Source: Thermocaproicibacter sp036741535 (GTDB lineage: Bacteria > Bacillota > Clostridia > Oscillospirales > Acutalibacteraceae). Taken from it: a stretch of 5,743 bases of DNA. Under the pieces are notes generated by a model. It worked only from the letters and a program-made list of their open reading frames with translations. It had not been told where the DNA came from and made no database searches. Both the position numbers and the translations under genes were made by a program. The DNA lies in the NCBI GenBank assembly GCA_036741535.1, contig DAINSB010000139.1, positions 1 through 5,743 of the forward strand. The letters run 5' to 3'. The number at the start of each line of letters is the position of its first letter. Within the stretch, counting starts at the first letter, position 1. Below are positions 1-5,706 of the stretch, in pieces.

Positions 1-6
1 TCCCGG

Positions 7-15
7 CCCCTCCTT
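7..15 (-). promoter_or_regulatory. Strong Shine-Dalgarno site for a leftward gene starting at or beyond the left edge
   Basis: Read on the minus strand, this is AAGGAGGGG, a near-perfect Shine-Dalgarno sequence. Eight bases separate its GGAGG core from the window edge, and the last base is an A, so a start codon could begin exactly at the boundary. It lies downstream of the hairpin at 57-89, which would separate it from the permease gene. A leftward neighbour is therefore inferred, but none of its coding sequence is visible. A chance pyrimidine-rich tract on the plus strand cannot be excluded. Confidence 0.4.
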
Positions 16-56
16 CTCTCGTCTGCCCTTACCATACCATAAAACAATCAAAAACG

Positions 57-90
57 AAAGGGCTGAACCCGTGCGGATTTCAGTCCTTTT
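57..90. terminator. Hairpin terminator downstream of the ABC permease, possibly bidirectional
   Basis: Positions 57-67 (AAAGGGCTGAA) pair with 79-89 (TTCAGTCCTTT) over 11 bp around an 11-nt loop. On the minus strand the stem is followed, three bases on, by a run of five T (CGTTTTTG), as expected for an intrinsic terminator ending the leftward ABC operon about 135 nt after its stop codon. On the plus strand the one imperfect pair becomes G-U and the stem runs into a T-rich stretch (CCTTTTCTTT), so it may also stop transcription coming from the left. The stem was paired by hand and no energy was computed. Confidence 0.6.
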
Positions 91-224
91 CTTTCCATTT
101 TCCCCGCCATCAGAAAACGTTTTGAAAATTATGCCCCAAAAAGCAGGGATCCCGGCGAAATCCGCATCCTCTTGCGCCTGCCGGAAGGATTCACGGGAAG
201 TCAGCCTTCCCCACACTCTTTCTC

Positions 225-2327
225 TCAGTTTATCTTCAGCATCCTGCACACCCGGCGCAGGGTAAACCGATAAAACGCCCACAGAACGATGCTCAGCCCC
301 AGAGCAATGCCGGCGCAGACGGCGAGCGCGGAGAACTCTTCCCGGGTGATCTGACTGTCGTTCATGAACAGGATCATGACAAAATAGGCAAAGATCAGAA
401 CGGTCCCGATCAGGCCGGGCGCGCCGAAGGTTTTGGAAACCTGCCCCCTGACCGAGCGGAAAAGATAGCCCGGTGCGGCCCCGAGGTGCCTTAAATCGTC
501 GTAGACCCGCCGGTTGTTCACCGCGATCGTCACGCATCTCGTATAACCGATGAGCAGCACGGCGGCGAAGCAGATGATCGAAATAAAAAGGAACACCATG
601 AAATATACCGCGTATTCTCTGACCATATCGTTCCTGTCGAGGACGCGGAATTTCGGCATGTATTTCCACCCGATCCGGAACTGCGAGGAATCCGGCTGGT
701 CATAGCTGACTTTCATTATCTCGGGATGTTCGTCTCCCCACCACGCTTTCCCAGCTTCGTTCGCCGCGATTTTCGCGACACGGTCATAATCCTCATCGAC
801 CTCACATTCCGGGCCGGAACGATTTACGATCTCATGAAAGAGCTCCTTTGCAAAATCGTAGGTCTGAAGCTCGTCCTTCACATTGAAACAGACGAGCCTC
901 TCGCACCATTCTTCCGCAAGGCCGGCGGTGATTTTCGCGTAGTCCGCGTCATCCAGAACATAATAGGATGGGGATGCCATCATGCCGAAGCGCAGAGATC
1001 GCTGAAACCCGAAGCTCATCGATTTTCTCGTGGTCATGTTGGTCAGCAGCGTCTTGTCATCCGAATCCATTTTCCCGGCGGATTCTTCCGACATCACCGC
1101 AGCGAACCGGCCCGGCTGAACGTCGGCGGCTTTCCCGGTCATTTCCCGGTACTCGCTTTCGGAAATGCAGTTGCATTCTCCCCCGAGCTTCCGGTATTCA
1201 AAATGGAATTTTCCGCCCCCGTCACTGACTTCCTCCCTGCCGTCGCTTCCCAGAACGGCCGTCTCCGCGTCCTTCCAGCCCGTGACGGCGACCTTGTCTT
1301 TGGCAGCCATCGCCTCGATTTCGGAACGCGACGGCAGATTCTGGTCGGCGCGGTAATGAAAGGCATAGTCGACCGGCCGGTTTTCCATTTCCATTATTTG
1401 GGCCGTACCCATCATGGGGGTATTGAAGGTGGCGAAATACGCCCCCGCGATCAAAACGGTCAGGACCAGCATATTGTTGACCGTCTGCCTGCCCTGAAAT
1501 TTCATCATGCTGCGCGAGGCGATGTTCCGATACCGGCTTTTCCCCTGCCTCCAGCCATGCACGACCGTATGGATCAGCACCATATAAAGGCCGACGAAGA
1601 ACGGCAGGTAAAACAGCTTGGTCCATCCGGTTTGATATGTGTGGAGCATGCGGACCATGATCGTGGGCGCGAGATACCCCGCGAACCCGCCGGCGGCCAT
1701 CAGGACGATGCCCAAGGGCCCGAACCACGGCTTCACGTCATGGACCGGCTCGCTTTTGTGCTGCTGGTTGACGATGTCGATGAGATTGGTGCGCCGGATA
1801 AAGGCGCGCCCCATGAGAAACAGCGCGACAAGGATCCCTGCCGTGAACGCCAGGGCGATCAGGTATGCCTGCGGGTCGAAGGAAAGCTTCATTTCCTGCG
1901 TGTCCACAAGAAAGGCCCGGAAAAGCTGCCAGATGCACCACGCGAGCGGCGTGCCCAAAAGCGCGCCGGCAAGGCACGAGCCGGTCGCGGTCAGCATCAC
2001 CTCTTTGAAAAGCTGTTTCGAGATCCGGCCGCGGGATGCGCCGAGCATCAGGAAAATTCCCGCTTCGCGCGACTTGTACCGGAAAAAGAGGGACGCGGAG
2101 TAAATCGAGAAGACGCCGCATCCGACCGCCGCAAGCGCAAAGATCATCATGACCATCTTGCGGGAATCTCCCCCTTCCGGCAAGATATCCAGCACGGTCG
2201 GGGAGCGCATGATCGAGACATACGCGGTGATGAGCAGGACGGAAAAAAAGAGGCAGGCCGACAGCAGCGTGTACTGCTTCCTGTTTCTGCGGCGAAGCTC
2301 CGCGCCGATCTTTCCCAGATTCTTCAT
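225..2327 (-). CDS. BceB-type ABC transporter permease (FtsX family), 700 aa
   Basis: This is a membrane subunit of a peptide-antibiotic resistance/sensing ABC transporter. Hand-read hydrophobic segments give ten helices at about residues 20-39, 58-82, 110-135, 152-174, 203-222, 238-258, 283-302, 572-597, 634-655 and 664-688. A large extracytoplasmic region (about 303-570) lies between helices 7 and 8. The 10-helix plan with a big domain after helix 7 is the BceB signature and separates it from MacB or LolCE (4 helices). FtsX-like cytoplasmic coupling segments are visible at 88-106 (EAGIFLMLGAS) and 610-628 (DDLRHLGAAPG). The outer domain is somewhat larger than I expect for BceB (about 200-220 residues) and has five cysteines (385, 387, 475, 480, 508). 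The ATG overlaps the ATPase stop (ATGA) and has a weak GGTGA ribosome site, so translational coupling is likely. The substrate cannot be told from sequence; bacitracin-like cell-wall inhibitors or lantibiotics are typical for the family. Confidence 0.9.
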   Translation of the reverse strand: MKNLGKIGAELRRRNRKQYTLLSACLFFSVLLITAYVSIMRSPTVLDILPEGGDSRKMVMMIFALAAVGCGVFSIYSASLFFRYKSREAGIFLMLGASRGRISKQLFKEVMLTATGSCLAGALLGTPLAWCIWQLFRAFLVDTQEMKLSFDPQAYLIALAFTAGILVALFLMGRAFIRRTNLIDIVNQQHKSEPVHDVKPWFGPLGIVLMAAGGFAGYLAPTIMVRMLHTYQTGWTKLFYLPFFVGLYMVLIHTVVHGWRQGKSRYRNIASRSMMKFQGRQTVNNMLVLTVLIAGAYFATFNTPMMGTAQIMEMENRPVDYAFHYRADQNLPSRSEIEAMAAKDKVAVTGWKDAETAVLGSDGREEVSDGGGKFHFEYRKLGGECNCISESEYREMTGKAADVQPGRFAAVMSEESAGKMDSDDKTLLTNMTTRKSMSFGFQRSLRFGMMASPSYYVLDDADYAKITAGLAEEWCERLVCFNVKDELQTYDFAKELFHEIVNRSGPECEVDEDYDRVAKIAANEAGKAWWGDEHPEIMKVSYDQPDSSQFRIGWKYMPKFRVLDRNDMVREYAVYFMVFLFISIICFAAVLLIGYTRCVTIAVNNRRVYDDLRHLGAAPGYLFRSVRGQVSKTFGAPGLIGTVLIFAYFVMILFMNDSQITREEFSALAVCAGIALGLSIVLWAFYRFTLRRVCRMLKIN

Positions 2328-3073
2328 GCCGCATCACCGTTCATTTCCTTGATCTTCTCGAGCAGCTCATCCTGAAATCCGCCGCGCTCCTTTCCCTTCC
2401 GCTCCAGCGTTCCGTACACCGTCCCGTCCTTCAGCAGGATAACCCGGTCGCAGAAAGAGGCGGCGAAACTGTCGTGCGTCACCATCAGAACCGTCGCGGA
2501 CAATTTGTTCCGCGCTTCCTCGAACGAAGAGATGACCGCCCGGCTGGATTTGGAATCGAGGTTCCCGGTCGGCTCATCCGCAAGGATCAGCAGCGGGTCG
2601 TTGATGAGGGCGCGCGCAACGGCCGTGCGCTGCTTTTCGCCCCCCGAGATGTCCGCCGGGTATTTGCCCCTGATCTGCCCGATACCGAAAAAATCGCATA
2701 GCCTGTTTCCGCGCTGTTCCATGGCCGTACCCGTATTCCCGCCTATGATGGCCGGCAACAGAATATTGTCCTGGACGCTGAGACCGTCCAGCAACATGAA
2801 ATCCTGAAAAACGAATCCCAGCTTTCGGTTGCGCACCTTCGCGAGAGATTTCTCATCCAGATCTTTCAGCTCCTGCCCGCCCAGCGTGATTTCCCCTTGG
2901 TCAAACGGGATGTAGCAGGAGATACAGTTCAATAATGTCGTTTTTCCGGAGCCCGAAGGCCCCATGACGGCGACGAATTCCCCCTGGGCCACCGCCAGAT
3001 TCACCCCTTTCAAAATTTCGTACGTCGTTTTTCCCGCGCGATAGGATTTGCGCAGGTTTTTTACCTGAAGCAT
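2324..3073 (-). CDS. BceA-type ABC transporter ATP-binding protein, 249 aa
   Basis: This is the cytoplasmic ATPase that drives the FtsX-type permease encoded immediately downstream. It contains the complete nucleotide-binding set: Walker A GPSGSGKT (38-45), Q-loop glutamine 90 (FVFQDF), signature ISGGEKQR (142-149), Walker B LLILADEP (161-168) with catalytic Glu167, a D-loop around NLDS (171-174) and H-loop His200 (VTHD). The length and the stretch after the H-loop (SFAASFCDRVILLKDG) fit the BceA/MacB/LolD class that partners FtsX permeases. The start at 3073 is chosen because AAAGGTGG sits 7 nt upstream; an in-frame ATG 30 nt earlier (3103) has no comparable site and would add a non-conserved extension. 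It is the first gene of the leftward operon. Its stop overlaps the permease start by four bases. Confidence 0.93.
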   Translation of the reverse strand: MLQVKNLRKSYRAGKTTYEILKGVNLAVAQGEFVAVMGPSGSGKTTLLNCISCYIPFDQGEITLGGQELKDLDEKSLAKVRNRKLGFVFQDFMLLDGLSVQDNILLPAIIGGNTGTAMEQRGNRLCDFFGIGQIRGKYPADISGGEKQRTAVARALINDPLLILADEPTGNLDSKSSRAVISSFEEARNKLSATVLMVTHDSFAASFCDRVILLKDGTVYGTLERKGKERGGFQDELLEKIKEMNGDAA

Positions 3074-3080
3074 CAAAAGA

Positions 3081-3088
3081 CCACCTTT
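3081..3088 (-). promoter_or_regulatory. Ribosome binding site fixing the ATPase start
   Basis: The minus strand reads AAAGGTGG, followed by a 7-nt spacer (TCTTTTG) and the ATG at 3073. This decides between that ATG and the in-frame ATG at 3103. Confidence 0.75.
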
Positions 3089-3213
3089 CCGCCGCAATTC
3101 CATCGACGATTGGTCCGAATCCTGTTTTCTCCTTTCATAGGGAGAAACGGGCAGAGCGCCAAAAGAGTACCGCTATGCGGTATCGGGAAAACCCCTGACG
3201 AGGGTTTCCCCAC

Positions 3214-3242
3214 GCAGGAACAGTCCGCCGGACTGTTCCTGC
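3214..3242. repeat. Perfect 13-bp inverted repeat with 3-nt loop
   Basis: GCAGGAACAGTCC and its exact reverse complement flank GCC, making the strongest hairpin in the window. A second copy of the right arm's end (TTCCTGCG, 3248-3255) can pair with CGCAGGAA (3213-3220) instead, giving an alternative fold. No T-run follows on either strand, so it is not a standard terminator. Confidence 0.85.
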
Positions 3243-3276
3243 TCCCCTTCCTGCGTTCTCTCTTGTGTTTCAGACC

Positions 3277-3293
3277 TTGGGGCTCCGCCCCAA
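3277..3293. repeat. Perfect 7-bp inverted repeat TTGGGGC/GCCCCAA
   Basis: TTGGGGC at 3277-3283 and GCCCCAA at 3287-3293 flank a TCC loop. This is the part of the hairpin cluster most reminiscent of clostridial dispersed repeats. It has no T-run and is not a terminator on its own. Confidence 0.8.
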
Positions 3294-3407
3294 CCCCCGC
3301 AAACTTTTGAAAAAGCTTGACCAAAACTTTCGAATTTGCTCCGTTTTTTTTTGAGTTTTCCAATACCCCGTCTGTTTCTCTTCTTTTCGGGGAGATGGGT
3401 ATCTTCC

Positions 3408-3435
3408 CTGGAATTGCGGTCAAGATTACTATAAT
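3408..3435 (+). promoter_or_regulatory. Candidate rightward promoter with consensus TATAAT
   Basis: A perfect TATAAT lies at 3430-3435, but the best -35 at suitable distance is a weak CTGGAA (3408-3413, 16-bp spacer). Transcription would begin near 3442, giving a leader of about 175 nt for the response regulator gene. The -10 sits inside the palindrome GATTA-CTA-TAATC (3424-3436), which also presents TATAGT on the minus strand. The poor -35 would fit an activated promoter or a chance match. Confidence 0.35.
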
Positions 3436-3444
3436 CCGGAAAGG

Positions 3445-3556
3445 CGGCCGTCTGTTTTCCCTACGAAACAGCCTGCCGGTCTTTTGTCATCTTTTGCACC
3501 GGCCCGGCTGACCTGTCAAGTTTTGCGCTTTAATTGTAATAAAACGCGGGCTTTTT
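3445..3556 (+). promoter_or_regulatory. Candidate structured leader with overlapping hairpins upstream of the two-component operon
   Basis: Three structures overlap so that neighbours exclude one another. Hairpin A pairs 3445-3457 with 3466-3478 (CTGTTT/AAACAG and CGGC/GCCG with two mismatches between). Hairpin B pairs AGCC plus GCCGGT (3470-3480) with ACCGGC plus GGCT (3498-3509), with a small internal loop. Structure C pairs GCCCG (3502-3506) with CGGGC (3547-3551) and encloses an imperfect stem at 3525-3547 (GCG...CGC); it is followed directly by TTTTT (3552-3556), like an attenuator. A shares 3470-3478 with B, and B shares 3502-3506 with C. All pairings are by eye. The leader would matter only if transcription starts upstream near 3442 rather than at the proximal promoter. 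Confidence 0.35.
3491..3519 (-). promoter_or_regulatory. Candidate leftward promoter for the ABC transporter operon
   Basis: On the minus strand a perfect TTGACA -35 (3519 to 3514) is followed after 17 bp by CAAAAG (3496 to 3491), a poor -10 matching 3 of 6 consensus bases. Two CAAAAG copies exactly 10 bp apart (3491-3496 and 3481-3486) overlap this -10. A consensus -35 with a weak -10 would suit regulated transcription. A transcript from here would have a leader of roughly 410 nt running through the hairpin cluster. No better promoter was seen in the 50 bp directly before the ATPase gene. Confidence 0.3.
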
Positions 3557-3569
3557 CGGTTTTCCCGTT

Positions 3570-3597
3570 TTGATCCGGCCCGCTTCTGTGTTAAGAT
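3570..3597 (+). promoter_or_regulatory. Candidate proximal promoter of the response regulator-kinase operon
   Basis: TTGATC (3570-3575) and TAAGAT (3592-3597) are separated by 16 bp, and the -10 is preceded by TGT, an extended -10 element. Each hexamer matches consensus at 4 of 6 positions. Transcription would start near 3604, leaving a leader of only about 15 nt that still includes the Shine-Dalgarno site. It competes with the TATAAT at 3430 as the operon's promoter. Confidence 0.4.
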
Positions 3598-3605
3598 AAG
3601 AAATC

Positions 3606-3614
3606 GGGAGGTGA
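3606..3614 (+). promoter_or_regulatory. Ribosome binding site of the response regulator gene
   Basis: GGGAGGTGA contains a full GGAGG core (3607-3611) 7 nt before the ATG at 3619, which supports that start and strong translation. Confidence 0.85.
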
Positions 3615-3618
3615 CGCC

Positions 3619-4338
3619 ATGCTTCGGATCGGAATCTGCGACGACGAAATCGGTGCGAGGGATGCCCTCCGGCTTTCGCTGGAGCGTCTGCTCCGGGAGG
3701 ACGACGGAAAGGTGTTTTACGATTTTTCTTCCGGCGAAGGTGTTATCGGCTGGCTCGCAAAGCATCCCGGCGAACTGGACCTTCTTTTTCTGGATGTGGA
3801 GCTCGGCGGGGCGTCCGGCATGGAAACCGCGCGGCAGATCAGGCGGCGCGACCGGAGTCTGATGCTCGTGTTCGTGACGGGATACGCCGATTTCGTGTTC
3901 GACGGATACGCCGTCGGCGCGATGGACTACCTCGTCAAGCCGGTGAACGGGGAGAAGCTTCGGCAGGTGCTCCGCCGCGCGCAGGAGCTTCTGAAAGAGC
4001 GGCAGCCGCAGACGTTTACCGTGCGGAACGCGGAGGGGATGTATCGCATCGCGAAAAAGGACATCCGGTATCTGTACAGCGACCGCCGCCTGGTGAAAGT
4101 GGTGACGGCAGCCAGGGAATATTCCTATTACGGCAGGCTGGATGATGCGCAGGCCACCCTCGGCCCGGGCTTTGTGCGCATCCATCAGCGCTATCTCGTC
4201 CGCGCGGGAGCCGTCTCGAAAATCGAGGGAAGCCGCGTCGCGGTCGCGGGCGTCAGCCTGCCCATCAGCCGCGCCCTGCGCCGGGAAGCCATGGCCGCGC
4301 TGGCCCGCGATATGATCGGAGGGAGGGAACAGCCGTGA
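3619..4338 (+). CDS. LytTR-family response regulator, 239 aa
   Basis: This is a cytoplasmic DNA-binding regulator that receives phosphate from the kinase encoded next. The receiver domain spans about residues 1-120, with acidic pocket Asp8/Asp9, phospho-acceptor Asp59 (LLFLDVELGG), Thr87 and Lys107 (YLVKP), all expected for a working receiver. The output domain at about 132-230 is LytTR type: DIRYLYSDRRLVKVVT (148-163), YYGRLDDAQATL (170-181), the hallmark FVRIHQRYLV (185-194) and LPISR (214-218). LytTR proteins (AgrA, LytR, VirR) bind pairs of short direct repeats rather than through a winged helix. The length is normal for the family. The stop overlaps the kinase start by four bases. Likely targets are its own operon and perhaps the divergent ABC operon; this is inferred from position only, as no convincing LytTR repeat pair was found. 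Confidence 0.93.
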   Translation: MLRIGICDDEIGARDALRLSLERLLREDDGKVFYDFSSGEGVIGWLAKHPGELDLLFLDVELGGASGMETARQIRRRDRSLMLVFVTGYADFVFDGYAVGAMDYLVKPVNGEKLRQVLRRAQELLKERQPQTFTVRNAEGMYRIAKKDIRYLYSDRRLVKVVTAAREYSYYGRLDDAQATLGPGFVRIHQRYLVRAGAVSKIEGSRVAVAGVSLPISRALRREAMAALARDMIGGREQP

Positions 4339-5624
4339 GCTTTGAAAAAATTCCAGTTGCCGCTTTCAACATCATGGATTTTATCAGCGGCTTTGCCGCC
4401 GCTCCCTACGTCGGGTCCCTCGTTTTGCGGCTCTTTCTGCCGGTCCGCGAAAAGCGCTGGGCCAGGCCGCTTTTATATGCCGGATGCGCCCTGCTGTCGC
4501 TGCAGGCCATCTATGTGGGCGACCCCGTGAACATACTCGGCATTCTTCCGGTATTCTTTTTCATTGTTTTCCTCTGCTGCGGGGGACCTTTTCTTCAGCG
4601 GCTTTCGGTCTCTCTGATCTTCTCCGGCTTCAGCCTGTCGTTCAGCGCCCTGGTCGACAGCTTTCTTCACGACGATCCGGCTCTCTGGATGGCTGTGGGC
4701 TCCTTCATGAAGTGGGGGGTTCTTCGTCTGGCCGTCTGGCTCGCCGTGTATTTTGCGCTCAAACGCTTCGCGCCGGAGCCGGAATACGGCCTGCCGCCAA
4801 AGCTGTGGGCGCTTGTGGACATGCTGACGCTCGCTCCGTTCGCCGCCACGCTGATCACCGTCGCTCTGGGGGACATGGAAGCGCGGGGCGTCGGCGACTT
4901 TCTTCTGCTGCTGGTAGCGCAGCTGACTTCCTTCGGCCTGCTGTGGGCGGTAACCGTCCTTGCGCGCCAGCAGAAGCTGGAGCAGGAAAAGAGCTTTTAC
5001 GAAATGAACCGGATGTATTATCGGAATCTGGAGCAGGAGCAGTTTCAGGTGCGGCGCCTGCGACACGACATGGCGAACCATCTTCAGACGATGTCGGCGC
5101 TCCCCGGGCCGAAGCTCCGTGCCTACCTCGATGATCTGATCCGTTCGCCCGCCATGGAGCATATGCGCAGATACAGTGAAAACCGTGTCGTCAACATCGT
5201 CCTTTCCTCAAAAGAGGCGGTGATGGAGCAGAAAAAAATCGCCGCGGAGATCGAGACATCGGTGCCGCAGAAGCTGCCGGTCCACGATGCGGACCTGTGC
5301 GCACTTTTTGCGAACAGTCTCGACAACGCGATCGAAGCCTGTGAAAAGCTGCCGGAAAACCGGCGGAGGGTCTCGGTCAGGGCAAGAGCAGACAAGGGTT
5401 TGTTCGTCCTGCAGGTGCAGAATTCTGCGGACGGGAAATCCGCCTGGAGAAACGGCCTTCCCGTCACCACGAAACAGGAGCCGCAGGCCCACGGCTTCGG
5501 CCTTGCCGGCATCCGGAAGATCGCCGCGCGGTACGGCGGCTCGATGGAAATCACCGAGGATGGGACACAGTTCACGCTGCTCGTCTATTTCACTTTGGAA
5601 GAGGAAACCGGCAAACCCCGATAA
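4335..5624 (+). CDS. AgrC-like sensor histidine kinase (GHKL-type ATPase), 429 aa
   Basis: This is a membrane sensor that autophosphorylates and passes phosphate to the LytTR regulator encoded upstream. The N-terminal 210 residues are a polytopic sensor with about seven hydrophobic segments (near 11-35, 43-60, 65-83, 86-110, 116-142, 157-179, 187-210) and little extracellular sequence, the plan of AgrC/ComD/VirS kinases. A probable coiled linker (212-240) leads to the phospho-acceptor His244 in RLRHDMANHLQTM. The ATPase domain (about 315-421) has an N-box with Asn327 and Asn331 (ANSLDNAIEAC) and a glycine box HGFGLAGI (386-393), as in HPK10-type kinases. The GTG start at 4335 is supported by GGAGGGAGGG 7 nt upstream and the GTGA overlap with the regulator stop; an internal ATG at residue 14 lacks such support. 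The ligand is unknown, and no AgrD/AgrB-like pheromone genes are in view. Confidence 0.92.
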   Translation: MSFEKIPVAAFNIMDFISGFAAAPYVGSLVLRLFLPVREKRWARPLLYAGCALLSLQAIYVGDPVNILGILPVFFFIVFLCCGGPFLQRLSVSLIFSGFSLSFSALVDSFLHDDPALWMAVGSFMKWGVLRLAVWLAVYFALKRFAPEPEYGLPPKLWALVDMLTLAPFAATLITVALGDMEARGVGDFLLLLVAQLTSFGLLWAVTVLARQQKLEQEKSFYEMNRMYYRNLEQEQFQVRRLRHDMANHLQTMSALPGPKLRAYLDDLIRSPAMEHMRRYSENRVVNIVLSSKEAVMEQKKIAAEIETSVPQKLPVHDADLCALFANSLDNAIEACEKLPENRRRVSVRARADKGLFVLQVQNSADGKSAWRNGLPVTTKQEPQAHGFGLAGIRKIAARYGGSMEITEDGTQFTLLVYFTLEEETGKPR

Positions 5625-5650
5625 GCCCCCTTTTCCGCCGCATGAACGAC

Positions 5651-5680
5651 AAAAAGCGCGTCCACAAAGTTGTGAACGCG
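5651..5680 (-). terminator. Intrinsic terminator for a leftward gene entering from the right edge
   Basis: On the minus strand the stem ACGCG-TTCACAA pairs with TTGTGGACGCG (5657-5667 with 5670-5680), giving 11 pairs including one G-U, and is followed by CTTTTTG (T-run at 5655-5651). On the plus strand the same G-U position becomes a C-A mismatch and no T-run follows, so it is clearly better oriented for leftward transcription. No equally good terminator for the kinase operon is visible before the window ends. Confidence 0.7.
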
Positions 5681-5706
5681 TCGTGTGTACCGCTATCGGC
5701 CAAATT

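Larger units (their letters stand above)
3126..3325. repeat. Cluster of six consecutive hairpins, probable dispersed intergenic repeat element
   Basis: This non-coding stretch is almost completely made of inverted repeats: 3126-3132 with 3141-3147 (TTTCTCC/GGAGAAA), 3168-3173 with 3177-3182 (TACCGC/GCGGTA), 3185-3194 with 3202-3210 (GGGAAAACCC/GGGTTTCCC, one bulged A), 3214-3226 with 3230-3242 (13 bp, perfect), 3277-3283 with 3287-3293 (7 bp, perfect), and an A/T-rich imperfect palindrome at 3301-3318. The segment with GGGGCTCCGCCCC followed by CTTTTGAAAAAGCTTGACC resembles intergenic repeats I associate with clostridial genomes; that is recall, not a search. Open frames crossing it look spurious. 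On the minus strand it lies between the candidate ABC promoter and the ATPase gene, so it may be transcribed as a structured 5' leader. Confidence 0.6.

Noticed and set aside
114..123. AAAACGTTTT palindrome downstream of the permease gene
   Set aside because: This is a short A/T palindrome with no loop, no T-run context and no neighbouring copy; it is expected by chance.
183..210. GGAAGG/CCTTCC inverted repeat just after the permease stop
   Set aside because: The stem is only 6 bp with a 16-nt loop and no T-run follows on the minus strand, so it is weaker than the hairpin at 57-89 as a terminator.
726..2375. A 549-codon open frame on the plus strand opposite the permease gene
   Set aside because: Its length is a by-product of GC-rich codon use in the antisense gene. 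The translation is rich in His, Arg, Gly and Pro without domains, and no ribosome site was seen, whereas the opposite strand encodes a clear ten-helix permease.
3344..3352. T9 run considered as an intrinsic terminator on the plus strand
   Set aside because: No GC-rich stem directly precedes it; only a weak A/T-rich CAAA/TTTG pairing is available, and no rightward gene lies upstream within the intergenic region.
3073..3423. A 116-codon leftward open frame covering the hairpin cluster
   Set aside because: It is built from inverted repeats, shows no domain or codon bias, and runs into the ATPase start region. It resembles spurious proteins predicted from dispersed repeats.
3317..3511. A possible 64-aa peptide (or 38 aa from the ATG at 3395) upstream of the AgrC-like system, considered as a pheromone precursor
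   Set aside because: There is no properly spaced Shine-Dalgarno site, the frame runs through a T9 tract (3344-3352), and it shows no leader or processing motif like AgrD or double-glycine peptides. No AgrB-like processing gene is nearby.
3564..3595. Possible LytTR-binding direct repeat: CCCGTTTTG (3564-3572) and TGTGTTAAG (3587-3595)
   Set aside because: Each half matches only about 7 of 9 positions of the LytTR consensus as I recall it, and the gap is 14 bp rather than the usual 12-13. It overlaps the candidate promoter hexamers, so the match may be coincidental.
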